NCBI GenBank assembly: GCA_021324015.1
Contig: JAJPJX010000050.1
Coordinates: forward strand, 1-64,000
From: Solibacteraceae bacterium
Lineage (GTDB): Bacteria > Acidobacteriota > Terriglobia > Bryobacterales > Bryobacteraceae
Reading direction: 5' to 3'
DNA: 64,000 nt
In this document: positions 28,251 to 36,466 of the stretch, piece after piece
How positions within the stretch are numbered: the first letter of the stretch is position 1
Layout of the letters: every line of letters begins with the position of its first letter
The notes under the pieces: model-generated
Seen by the model: only the letters and a program-made list of their open reading frames with translations
Database searches by the model: none
Told to the model about the DNA's origin: nothing
Made by a program: the position numbers and the translations under genes

Positions 28251-28937
28251 TCAGGGCACAATAATCTGGTCCCCCGCCTGGAGCAGGATGTTCTGTTCCA
28301 GGTGTTTGCCTTGCGTGACTTCTTTATAGTTAAACTTGAAAACCTGCGAACCGCGCATCACCCGGATCTTCTTGGTGTTCGCAAAATCACGGAAGCCCCC
28401 GGCGTTGACCAGCGCTTCCAGCACTGTGGTCGGCACGGCCAGGGGGTACGCCCCCGGTTTTTGCACCTCGCCCTGGATGAAATACCGCTTGCTATTGACC
28501 TGGATCACCCCCACCGTGACTTCCGGGTGGTTCATATACTTGGTGAGGCTGTGGCTGATGGACGCCGCCAGGCTCTCCGGGGTTAGGCCGGCTGCCTGTA
28601 TCTCCCCGATCAACGGCAGCGAGATTTTGCCGTCCGGGCGGACTGAAATCTGACCCGAAAGCTCCGCCTCGCGCCACACCCGAACCATCAGCACGTCTTC
28701 CGCCCCGATGATGTACGCCTTGTTTTCAAGCGGCGTGCCGCCCACCTGGCTGAGCTTTTTCGGATCCTCGGTGGACTGCCCCTTGCTCTCGGCCTTCTGG
28801 GAACCGGAATCCTCTTTCGCCTTGGCCTCCGCCTGCTGGTTCCCGCTGGCCCCGGCACCGGAGGACCCCCGCGCCATGGCCGCGAAAGGTGATGCGGCGA
28901 TTGCCAGTCCGAGAAAAATGAGAAATCCCCTGCCCAT
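28251..28937 (-). CDS. Wza-type polysaccharide export protein
   Basis: A 228-residue outer-membrane/periplasmic export protein. A signal peptide (GFLIFLGLAIAASPFAAMA) is followed by a low-complexity Gln/Lys/Glu-rich linker (about 24-60), the Poly_export domain starting YIIGAEDVLMVRVWRE, and an SLBB-like domain (VNSKRYFIQGEVQKPGAYPL). The protein ends LLQAGDQIIVP. No lipobox Cys is seen, unlike E. coli Wza, and the protein is shorter than Wza (about 380), so only part of the periplasmic channel is represented. It heads the export operon and has palindromes upstream. Confidence 0.87.
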   Translation of the reverse strand: MGRGFLIFLGLAIAASPFAAMARGSSGAGASGNQQAEAKAKEDSGSQKAESKGQSTEDPKKLSQVGGTPLENKAYIIGAEDVLMVRVWREAELSGQISVRPDGKISLPLIGEIQAAGLTPESLAASISHSLTKYMNHPEVTVGVIQVNSKRYFIQGEVQKPGAYPLAVPTTVLEALVNAGGFRDFANTKKIRVMRGSQVFKFNYKEVTQGKHLEQNILLQAGDQIIVP

Positions 28938-29211
28938 TCTTACCTTTCAAGTTGCAAACACGGCCCACAAGTGATCACGATAATTGGATTGTGACAATTA
29001 GATTTTCCGCGGAGGCCGCGGTACGCTCAACTTCGACCAACCAGTGTACAGCAACTTGCCCCGCCCGGCCACCCTCGGCGCGTATATCCCTCGGCAGCAG
29101 AGTACTGCCGCGTGCATCTGTCTGCCAGACGCGAAGTGTTGCATTTTGATGCGTCGGGCCCGATCATAACAGAGTCCGCCGGAAGCGCCGGCTGCGGCGG
29201 CAGAGGGATTC
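28938..29211. promoter_or_regulatory. Intergenic region with palindromes upstream of the export operon and EVE gene
   Basis: This 274-base divergent gap contains GTGATCAC (28971-28978), the 11-base palindrome ATTGTGACAAT (28988-28998), the hairpin CCGCGG-AGG-CCGCGG (29007-29021) and CGGCAG-N7-CTGCCG (29092-29110). The first two lie 34 to 61 bases before the export operon ATG, where a regulator would act on its promoter. No strong -10/-35 pair is clear for either gene. Confidence 0.45.
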
Positions 29212-29622
29212 ATGAGCTATTTCCTGGCAAAAACAGACCCGGAAACATATTCCATCGACGACCTGGCCCGGGAGAAGAAGACGGTATGGGACGGCGTCAA
29301 GAATCCCCAGGCTTTGCGCGCCATCCGCGCCATGCGCCGTGGCGATTTGCTGTTCATTTATCACAGCATGGGCACGGCCGCGGTCGTGGGATTGGCGCGC
29401 GTGGCTGCCGATGTCCGCCCGGCCCCCAAGAACCCAAAGCTCGTCGTGGCCGATGTGGAATACTGCTGCAAGCTCGAACCTCCCACCACACTGCGCGAAA
29501 TCAAGGAGTCCGGCCGGTTTGACGACTGGGCCCTGGTGCGCCAGAGCCGCCTCTCCACCATGCCCGCACCGGAAGCCTTCGTCGAGTGGATGCGCACCCG
29601 TTACCCCAAGACCCGGATTTGA
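29212..29622 (+). CDS. EVE-domain protein
   Basis: A 136-residue stand-alone EVE domain. The start FLAKTDPETYSIDDLAREK, the WDGVKNPQALRAIRAMR block, the GDLLFIYHSMG strand-turn and the C-terminal LVRQSRLSTMPAPEAFVEW are all standard for bacterial YkqA/THYN1-like proteins, which form a pocket related to YTH and PUA domains and are thought to read modified bases in DNA or RNA. The molecular target in bacteria is largely unknown; many EVE proteins are fused or linked to restriction systems, but none is adjacent here. AGAGGG lies 5 bases before the ATG. Confidence 0.9.
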   Translation: MSYFLAKTDPETYSIDDLAREKKTVWDGVKNPQALRAIRAMRRGDLLFIYHSMGTAAVVGLARVAADVRPAPKNPKLVVADVEYCCKLEPPTTLREIKESGRFDDWALVRQSRLSTMPAPEAFVEWMRTRYPKTRI

Positions 29623-29706
29623 GGCCCTTCCGCCTCAAATTCCGGGCAATCTCCACTTCCGCGTAGTGTCTTTCTCCCAAATTCCGAAGTTGCCGCCCCC
29701 CTTGGC

Positions 29707-29735
29707 TTGTAAGTGTTAGAAAAATCAATTATTCT
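29707..29735 (+). promoter_or_regulatory. Promoter candidate for the histidine kinase/regulator operon
   Basis: TTGTAA (29707-29712) and TATTCT (29730-29735) are separated by exactly 17 bases in an A/T-rich patch, giving a leader of about 80 bases before the kinase ATG at 29825. The 200 bases between the EVE gene and the kinase show no other feature. Confidence 0.5.
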
Positions 29736-29824
29736 GATAAAAGATACGGCTTTCGCCCTGGCACCAAACGTGCTGTGGCAACAGACGGCGGCGGTGTAAG
29801 CTTGAGCGGCACCAGGCGGTCGCA

Positions 29825-32764
29825 ATGTTTCAGGAACTCAAGTTTCAGCTATCCACGGCAATCCTGACCATCCTCACCATCGCCGCCGCGGTGTTCGCGG
29901 GCATCAACTTCCAGCAGCAATACCGCTTTCAGCTGCCGGATGACGGGGCCATCTGGGTGGATCGTCAGGGCGGCGTGGAGGCCCTGCACATCGCCAAAGA
30001 CAGCCCCGCCTGGAATGCGGGCCTCCGCCCACGGGATGGGCTGCTCAAGATCAACGGCACCGCCATCGGCCATGCCGTGGATGTGCCCCAGGTGCTGGTG
30101 GCCATCGGCTCCTGGAATAAGGCCGACTATCTGGTGCGCCGCCGGGGCGTCGAGTTCAGCGCCAAGGTGATCGTAGGCGAGGTACCCCGCGACCCCGCCG
30201 TACTCTACCAATACCTGGTCGGCGCAGCGTACCTGATTATCGGCCTGTTCGTCTATTTCCGCCGTGGCAGCGCGCACAAGGCCCTGCACTTCTACATCTT
30301 CTGCCTGGTATCGTTCGTATTCTCCTGCTTCCACTACACCGGGAAGCTGAACACCTTCGACAAGATTATTTATTTCGGCAACGTAGGGGCTGGCCTCTTC
30401 GCGCCCACGCTGTTCCTGCACTTCTGCCTGACCTTTCCCGAGGCTCGGCCCTGGTTCCGCTCCCGGCTGCGCGCGGCCTTGCTGTATCTGCCGGCCGCTT
30501 CTCTTTTCGGGCTCTGGTTGATGATCACTTCCGGCACTCTGCGCGTGGCGGTCACCCCCGTGGAACTGCGCTGGCTGCTGGATCGCGTCTGGCTGCCCGC
30601 GCTGACCCTGCTCTATCTCATCAGCGCCGCGGTTCTCAGCCTGGAATACGGCCGGGCCGAGGACCCCGTTGCCCGGCGCCAGCTCAAATGGCTGCGTAAT
30701 GGCGCCTTTTGCGGCATCCTCCCCTTCGCGCTCTTCTACGTTATCCCTTACACGCTGGGCATGCTGCCGAACGCCTACATGCGAATGTCGGTGCTGTGCC
30801 TCGCCTTCATCCCCCTGACGCTGGCCTACGCCATCGTGCGCTACCGCCTGATGGATGTGGACATCATCTTCCGCCGCGGCTATGCCTACACCTTGGCCAC
30901 GCTGTGCGTGCTGGCCGCCTTCTATGCCATCGTCTTCTCGCTCGGAAGTCTGGTGCAGAAGAACTTCAAGGACCTCGGCAACACGGGTCTGATCACGGTG
31001 ATGCTGATCGCCGCCTTCCTCTTCCAGCCCATCCGCAACTGGATCCAGGAGCGCCTGGACAAGCATTTCTATCGCGACCGCTACGACTATCGCCGCACCT
31101 TGGTGGAATTCGCCCGCGAGTTGAGCTCCGAAACGGATCTCGCCGCCATGATGAAATCCGTGGGCGACCGGCTCATTCAGACGCTGTCCATTCGCCACCT
31201 GGCCTTCTTCCTGGCTGAGGATGGCCCGGCCGGGCCGCCCCGGTTTCATCTGAAGATGGCCATGGGGGCGCGCCGCCGCCCCGTCGCCGCCGACGAAGAC
31301 TTGGATTTGAGCTTCCTCAACTGGGACCTGCCGCAGCCGTATCTCTTTTTCGAGCGCACTCGCCACCAGTTGGATGCGGTTTCCCGAGGTTGGCCGGCTG
31401 CCGTGCGCCGCACCATCTCGGACCTGGATCTCACCTACTACATCCCCTGCAAGGTCCGCGGGCGCACCATCGCTTACCTCGGCGTGAGCCGCACCGAAGA
31501 CGGCGATTTCCTCTCCAGTGTGGATGTGGAGCTGCTGGTCACGCTTTCCGGCTACGTGGGCATCGCCATCGAAAACGCGAACCTGTATCGCTCCCTGCAG
31601 CGCAAGGTGGAGGAGTACGAGCGCCTCAAGGAGTTCAGCGAGAACATTGTCGAATCCATCAATGTCGGCATCCTCGCGGCCGACCTGAACGACCGCGTGG
31701 AAAGCTGGAACACGCAGATGGAACAGCTAAGCGGCATTCCCCGCGAACGTGCCGTGGGACGGCGGCTGGCCGAATTGTTCCCCACCGACCTGGCGGAACA
31801 GTTCGACCGGGTGCGCTCGGAAACCGGCATCCACCACATCTACAAGTTCCTGCTTCAGCCCATCACCATTTCCACTTCCACCGCGGCCGCCGGCGAGGTC
31901 CACCAAAACGGCCACAACGGCAACGGCGCGCCTAAGTCCGCTGCCAGCGCCATCGTCAACATCGCCATTGCCCCGCTGGTCTCCAAGGACCTGGAGCAGA
32001 TCGGCCGGCTGATCATCTTTGACGACGTCACTGACCGCGCCGAGCTCGAGCAGCGGCTGGTGCAGGCCGACAAGCTCAGCAGCATTGGTCTGCTCGCGGC
32101 CGGCGTGGCCCACGAAGTGAACACCCCGCTGGCCGTCATCTCCACTTACGCGCAGATGCTCGCCAAGCAGGTGGCCAACGACGACCAGAAATCCATTTTG
32201 CTCGACAAAATCGCCAAGCAGACGTTCCGCGCCAGTGAGATTGTCAACTCGCTGCTGAACTTCTCTCGCACCTCCACGACCTCTTTCGGGGAAGTCAGCC
32301 TCAACCGGGTGATCCAGGAAACCGTGTCCCTCATGGAGCATCAGTTGCACAAGGTCGGCGTGCAGGTGAAGCTCGATCTGGACCCGCACTTGGCGGCCGT
32401 CAACGCCAACGCCGGCAAGCTGCAGCAGGTCTTCCTGAACCTGTTCCTCAACGCGCGCGATGCCATGGAGGGCGGCGGCACGCTCAGCGTGCGCACGTGG
32501 GGCGAGGAGCCCGGCGCGCGTGTGGAAGTCTCCGATACCGGCCACGGCATCCCGTCGGAGTATGTCCACCGGATCTTTGATCCCTTCTTCACCACCAAGT
32601 CCAGCCGCAAGGGCACCGGGCTGGGCCTGGCGGTGACATACGGTATCATTCAAGAACATGCCGGCTCCATCGAGGTCTCCAGCGATCCACGCGGCACGCG
32701 CTTCCATCTGGAACTGCCCTGGTTTAAAACCAGTGCATCGAGGAAGCCGGTGAATGCCGCCTGA
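29825..32764 (+). CDS. Membrane sensor histidine kinase with PDZ, GAF and PAS domains
   Basis: A 979-residue sensor kinase. Order: one N-terminal helix (about 8-26), a periplasmic PDZ domain (about 40-120, with SPAWNAGLRPRDGLLKING), a set of about seven membrane helices (130-390), a GAF domain (about 420-590), a PAS domain (about 600-720), the HisKA helix with His763 in VAHEVNTPLAVI, and a HATPase_c domain with NLFLNARDAMEGG, VSDTGHGIP and GTGLGLAVTYG. The PDZ could bind a protein C-terminus in the envelope. The next gene, a sigma54-type response regulator, overlaps its 3' end by 11 bases and is the obvious partner. The input signal is unknown. Confidence 0.9.
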   Translation: MFQELKFQLSTAILTILTIAAAVFAGINFQQQYRFQLPDDGAIWVDRQGGVEALHIAKDSPAWNAGLRPRDGLLKINGTAIGHAVDVPQVLVAIGSWNKADYLVRRRGVEFSAKVIVGEVPRDPAVLYQYLVGAAYLIIGLFVYFRRGSAHKALHFYIFCLVSFVFSCFHYTGKLNTFDKIIYFGNVGAGLFAPTLFLHFCLTFPEARPWFRSRLRAALLYLPAASLFGLWLMITSGTLRVAVTPVELRWLLDRVWLPALTLLYLISAAVLSLEYGRAEDPVARRQLKWLRNGAFCGILPFALFYVIPYTLGMLPNAYMRMSVLCLAFIPLTLAYAIVRYRLMDVDIIFRRGYAYTLATLCVLAAFYAIVFSLGSLVQKNFKDLGNTGLITVMLIAAFLFQPIRNWIQERLDKHFYRDRYDYRRTLVEFARELSSETDLAAMMKSVGDRLIQTLSIRHLAFFLAEDGPAGPPRFHLKMAMGARRRPVAADEDLDLSFLNWDLPQPYLFFERTRHQLDAVSRGWPAAVRRTISDLDLTYYIPCKVRGRTIAYLGVSRTEDGDFLSSVDVELLVTLSGYVGIAIENANLYRSLQRKVEEYERLKEFSENIVESINVGILAADLNDRVESWNTQMEQLSGIPRERAVGRRLAELFPTDLAEQFDRVRSETGIHHIYKFLLQPITISTSTAAAGEVHQNGHNGNGAPKSAASAIVNIAIAPLVSKDLEQIGRLIIFDDVTDRAELEQRLVQADKLSSIGLLAAGVAHEVNTPLAVISTYAQMLAKQVANDDQKSILLDKIAKQTFRASEIVNSLLNFSRTSTTSFGEVSLNRVIQETVSLMEHQLHKVGVQVKLDLDPHLAAVNANAGKLQQVFLNLFLNARDAMEGGGTLSVRTWGEEPGARVEVSDTGHGIPSEYVHRIFDPFFTTKSSRKGTGLGLAVTYGIIQEHAGSIEVSSDPRGTRFHLELPWFKTSASRKPVNAA

Positions 32765-34214
32765 AATGTCCGCTCCCGAAGCGCAAACTACAGAGAGTAA
32801 AGGCCGGGTTCTCGTAGTGGACGACGAGCCCGACATCCGCGAAAGTCTACAAACACTACTGTCCCTGGAAGGCTATCGTGTGGAGGAGGCGCAGAACGCC
32901 GCCGAAGGTCTGCACAAGATGGAAACCAGCCGCTACGACCTTGTGCTGCTGGACCTGATGATGCCGGACCGCTCCGGCATGGACGTCCTGCACGACGTCC
33001 GCGAGCGCGATCAGGATACGCCCATCTTCATGATCACCGCCTACGGCTCCACCGAGGCGGCCGTCAAGGCGCTCAAGCTCGGCGCCAACGATTATTTCTC
33101 CAAGCCCTGGGACAACGAAAAGCTGCTGGTCGAAATCGACCGCATGATCGCCCGGCGGCGCCTGGAGTACGAGAACACCCACCTCAAACGGGCCCTCAAG
33201 CAGCGCTACAGCTTCCCCAATATCATCGGCAAGAGCGATCGCATGGTGCGCATGCTGGACCTGGTCGCCCAAGTGGCGCCCAGCCGCTCCACCATCCTGA
33301 TCACCGGGGAGACCGGCACGGGCAAGGAACTCGTCGCCAAGGCGATCCACGCCAATTCCCCGCGGGCGGACCATCTGTTTATCGCCGTCAACAGTGGCTC
33401 GCTGCCCAGCGAACTGCTCGAATCCACCCTGTTCGGCCACGTGAAAGGCGCTTTCACCAGCGCCATTCAGTCCAAGAAGGGCTATTTCGAGGTGGCCGAC
33501 CGCGGCACCATTTTCTTCGACGAAATCGGCAACATCAGTGCGGACATGCAGGCCAAGCTGCTGCGCGTCATCCAGGAGAAGGAGTTCATCCCGCTGGGCG
33601 CCACCGAACCGGTGCGCGTGGACGTGCGCATCCTGGCGGCCACCAACTCGGATCTTCGCAAGCTGGTCGAAGAAGGCAAGTTCCGCGAGGATCTCTATTA
33701 CCGTCTCAACGTCATCAACATCATGCTCCCGCCGCTGCGCGAGCGCAAGGAAGACATCCCCCTCCTGGTCAGCCACTTCTTCACCAAGTATTGCCGCGAG
33801 AACGGCAAGTTCCTGGATCTTCAGAACCACTCCGTGCTCACTTTCCAGCCGGAGGCCATGCAGGTGCTGATGGAGCACAACTGGCCGGGCAACGTGCGTG
33901 AATTGGAGAACGTGGTGGAACGCGCCGTGGTGCTCGCCTCCGAGCCGTCAGTGCCCATCGACGTGCTGCCCGATCATCTGCTCCAGGCTAACGGCATCCG
34001 ACTGCACCGCAGCGACGGTGGCCCGCTCCCCCCGGACGCCTCGTTGTTCGAGATCGTGGCCGATTTTGAGCGGCGTATCATCCTGGAACGTCTCGAGCAG
34101 TTCAACTGGAGCCAGACCGAGGCCGCCGACAGCCTGCACGTGCCGCTCTCCACGCTGAATCAGAAGATCAAGCGGCTGGATATCAAGATCCGCAAAAAGT
34201 CCGATTCCGCCTGA
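32754..34214 (+). CDS. NtrC-type response regulator with non-canonical GAFTSA motif
   Basis: A 486-residue regulator: receiver (about 17-130, acidic pair Asp23-Asp24, phosphoacceptor Asp67 in LVLLDLMMPD), AAA+ domain (about 155-395, Walker A GETGTGKE near 185, Walker B IFFDEIGN) and a Fis-type helix-turn-helix (SQTEAADSLHVPLSTLNQKI). The loop that contacts sigma54 in NtrC-type activators is GAFTGA; here residues 232-237 read GAFTSA, with Ser236 in place of Gly. Such a change might weaken or alter sigma54 coupling, so it may be a specialised or non-sigma54 regulator. It pairs with the upstream kinase. AGGAAG lies 7 bases before the ATG. Confidence 0.9.
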   Translation: MPPEMSAPEAQTTESKGRVLVVDDEPDIRESLQTLLSLEGYRVEEAQNAAEGLHKMETSRYDLVLLDLMMPDRSGMDVLHDVRERDQDTPIFMITAYGSTEAAVKALKLGANDYFSKPWDNEKLLVEIDRMIARRRLEYENTHLKRALKQRYSFPNIIGKSDRMVRMLDLVAQVAPSRSTILITGETGTGKELVAKAIHANSPRADHLFIAVNSGSLPSELLESTLFGHVKGAFTSAIQSKKGYFEVADRGTIFFDEIGNISADMQAKLLRVIQEKEFIPLGATEPVRVDVRILAATNSDLRKLVEEGKFREDLYYRLNVINIMLPPLRERKEDIPLLVSHFFTKYCRENGKFLDLQNHSVLTFQPEAMQVLMEHNWPGNVRELENVVERAVVLASEPSVPIDVLPDHLLQANGIRLHRSDGGPLPPDASLFEIVADFERRIILERLEQFNWSQTEAADSLHVPLSTLNQKIKRLDIKIRKKSDSA

Positions 34215-34261
34215 GCCGCACCCGCTGTTGCGATTTTCCGCTCCCGGCGCGTGCTACGATC

Positions 34262-35302
34262 ATGGGCTTGACGCCCTACCTGGAAATCGGCGGCGATTAC
34301 CGCGAAATTGTCCCCGGCGTGTTTCTGGTGGAGCTACCGCTTCCCTTCTCCCTGGGACTCATCAACGTCTACCTGTGGCGCCTCGACGAAGGCTATCTGC
34401 TGGTGGATTGCGGCATGGAGACCGAGGCCTGCCTGCGCGCCCTCGCCCGCGCCCGCGAGGGGCTGGGCCTGGCCTGGAGCGATATTCGCCACATTCTGCT
34501 CACCCACATTCATCCCGACCACATGGGGCTGGCGCCCAAGCTACGGGATCTGACCGGCGCGCAGTTGCATGTGCACGCGGCAGACCTGGAACTGCTCGAA
34601 CACATTACCCAGACCGACTCTTACAACGCCTGGCAAAGGGATTTCCTGACCGCCGCCGGCGTGCCGGACTCCCTGATTGCGCTGATCAGCGGCTCGCTTG
34701 CCGACGTGCACCGCAGCTTTCATCGCCTCAGCCCGGACCGGCTCCTGCAAGGCGGCGAGACCTTTGCTGCCCCCGCCGGCGGGATCGAGGTCGTTTGGAC
34801 CCCCGGCCACTCCCCCGGGCATGTGTGTCTCTATGAGTTCGCGCGCCGCCTGCTTCTCTCCGGCGACCACATCCTGGAGCACATCTCTCCCAACATCGGC
34901 TGGCATCCGGGCCGGGATGCCCTGGGCGAATATCTGGCTTCGCTCGATCTCGTCGGGGAACGGGAGGTGGACCTGCTGCTGCCCTCTCACGGGTCGCCCT
35001 TCACCGGACACCGCGCGTGGGTCCGCCGGACCCACGCGCATCATGCCGCGCGCTGTCATCGTATTGTCCAGGCTCTGGATGGCAGGCCCCAGACCGCCAA
35101 CGACCTGGTCGCGGCACTCTGGGAACGCGATCTCTCGCCGTTTCACTACCGCTTCGCGATCTTCGAGGTGATGGCTCACCTGGAATACCTGCGGCGCCGC
35201 GGCGCGGTGCTCGAGGACGTGCGAGACGGCGTCGCCTGGTGGCGCCGCCCGCCCGCTTCCGTCTCCTCCGGAACCGGTAGCCCCGGTTCCCGAAACGTGT
35301 GA
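34262..35302 (+). CDS. MBL-fold metallo-hydrolase with C-terminal winged helix
   Basis: A 346-residue metallo-beta-lactamase-fold hydrolase. The metal motif is THIHPDHMG (His82, His84, Asp86, His87), with further ligands in TPGHSPGH, LSGDHIL and LPSHGSPF. A C-terminal segment (about 260-330, AARCHRIVQALDGRPQTAND onward) looks like the winged helix found in LACTB2/GloB-related proteins. Substrate is unknown; thioester or phosphoester hydrolysis is typical. It lies 47 bases after the response regulator on the same strand, so a regulatory link is possible but not shown. Confidence 0.85.
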   Translation: MGLTPYLEIGGDYREIVPGVFLVELPLPFSLGLINVYLWRLDEGYLLVDCGMETEACLRALARAREGLGLAWSDIRHILLTHIHPDHMGLAPKLRDLTGAQLHVHAADLELLEHITQTDSYNAWQRDFLTAAGVPDSLIALISGSLADVHRSFHRLSPDRLLQGGETFAAPAGGIEVVWTPGHSPGHVCLYEFARRLLLSGDHILEHISPNIGWHPGRDALGEYLASLDLVGEREVDLLLPSHGSPFTGHRAWVRRTHAHHAARCHRIVQALDGRPQTANDLVAALWERDLSPFHYRFAIFEVMAHLEYLRRRGAVLEDVRDGVAWWRRPPASVSSGTGSPGSRNV

Positions 35303-35335
35303 TACCATTTCCCAAAAATCGGGGAGGTGAACCGA

Positions 35336-36466
35336 ATGAGAACGATGTTCGCTTTGCTGGCCGGCTTGATCGCAGCCGGCTCTCTGGCGGCCCAGTGTCA
35401 CAAGATCGGCGAGGTCAATGCCGAAAAGCCCGAAGGCCAGTTGCTGCAGAAGATCGGCCAGGAGTCCGACGCGGCCAAGAAACTCGGCCTCCTGGAGCAG
35501 TTCGCCACACAGTTTCCGCAGCATGAAGCCATCGGATGGGTCTACGAGCAGATGCTGGACGGCTACCTGAAGGCCAACAACAGCGACAAGGCCTTGGAAA
35601 TCGGGGAAAAGCTCGACGCCGTGCCGCCCGAATGCGTGGAGACCGCCCACCAGACTCTGAAAGCCGCGGAAATGAAGAAAGACGCCGACCAGATCCGCAA
35701 GTGGTCGGCCAAGACCTCCGAGCTGGCGCTCAAGGTCGTCAATTCGCCGCAGCCCAAAGAGCAGGACGAGGTGGAAGACTGGAAGAGGCGCGTGGATTAC
35801 GCCAAGCAGGTCAACACTTATACGGAATACGCGCTCTACGCCGCCGCCCTGCAAAACTCCGATCCACAAAAGAAGATTGAGTTGCTCGAAGCGCTGGAGC
35901 AGCGCAATCCGAACAGTCAGTACCTGGCGCAGGCCTATCCGCAACTGTTCCTGGCCTACCAGCAGGCGAAACAGGCTGACAAAGCCTCCGGGCTGGCGGA
36001 AAAGCTGGTCGCTGCCGGCCACGCCGATGAAGACATGCTCGTGGTGCTGGCTGACAACTACCTCCAGAAAAAGACCGATCCGGAGAAAGTGCACACCTAC
36101 TCCGCCCGCATCATCGAAATCATGAACTCGAAGCCCAAGACGGCAGGCGTAGCCGATGCGGCTTGGGCTCAGCGCAAGAACCTGCTCATCGGTCTGGCGC
36201 ACTACATGAGCGGAAAACAGTACTACCTGCAGAACAAGTTCGCGGAGTCAGACAAGGAATTGAGCGAAGCCCTCCCCCTGGTAGAAGTCAATCAGGGCAT
36301 GAAGGCGGAAACGCTCTTTCTGTTGGGCATCGCGGATTATAAAATGGAAAAGGCTCAGGAGGCCGTCAACCACTTCCGCGCCTGCGCTGCCATACCCAGC
36401 CCCTACAAGGCGGAAGCGACCAAGAACATTGCTCGCATCCGGCAACAATACGCTGGTATCAGATGA
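35336..36466 (+). CDS. Exported TPR-like repeat protein of unknown function
   Basis: A 376-residue protein with a signal peptide (MFALLAGLIAAGSLAAQ) and an almost entirely alpha-helical mature part with irregular helix pairs resembling TPR or SEL1-type repeats (for example LFLAYQQAKQADKASGLAEK and ETLFLLGIADYKMEKAQE). Such proteins act as scaffolds in the periplasm. I do not recognise a specific family. GGGGAGG lies 8 bases before the ATG at 35336; a GTG at 35327 has no ribosome site. It ends in ATGA, overlapping the acetate kinase homologue by 4 bases, so the two are co-translated. Confidence 0.7.
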   Translation: MRTMFALLAGLIAAGSLAAQCHKIGEVNAEKPEGQLLQKIGQESDAAKKLGLLEQFATQFPQHEAIGWVYEQMLDGYLKANNSDKALEIGEKLDAVPPECVETAHQTLKAAEMKKDADQIRKWSAKTSELALKVVNSPQPKEQDEVEDWKRRVDYAKQVNTYTEYALYAAALQNSDPQKKIELLEALEQRNPNSQYLAQAYPQLFLAYQQAKQADKASGLAEKLVAAGHADEDMLVVLADNYLQKKTDPEKVHTYSARIIEIMNSKPKTAGVADAAWAQRKNLLIGLAHYMSGKQYYLQNKFAESDKELSEALPLVEVNQGMKAETLFLLGIADYKMEKAQEAVNHFRACAAIPSPYKAEATKNIARIRQQYAGIR

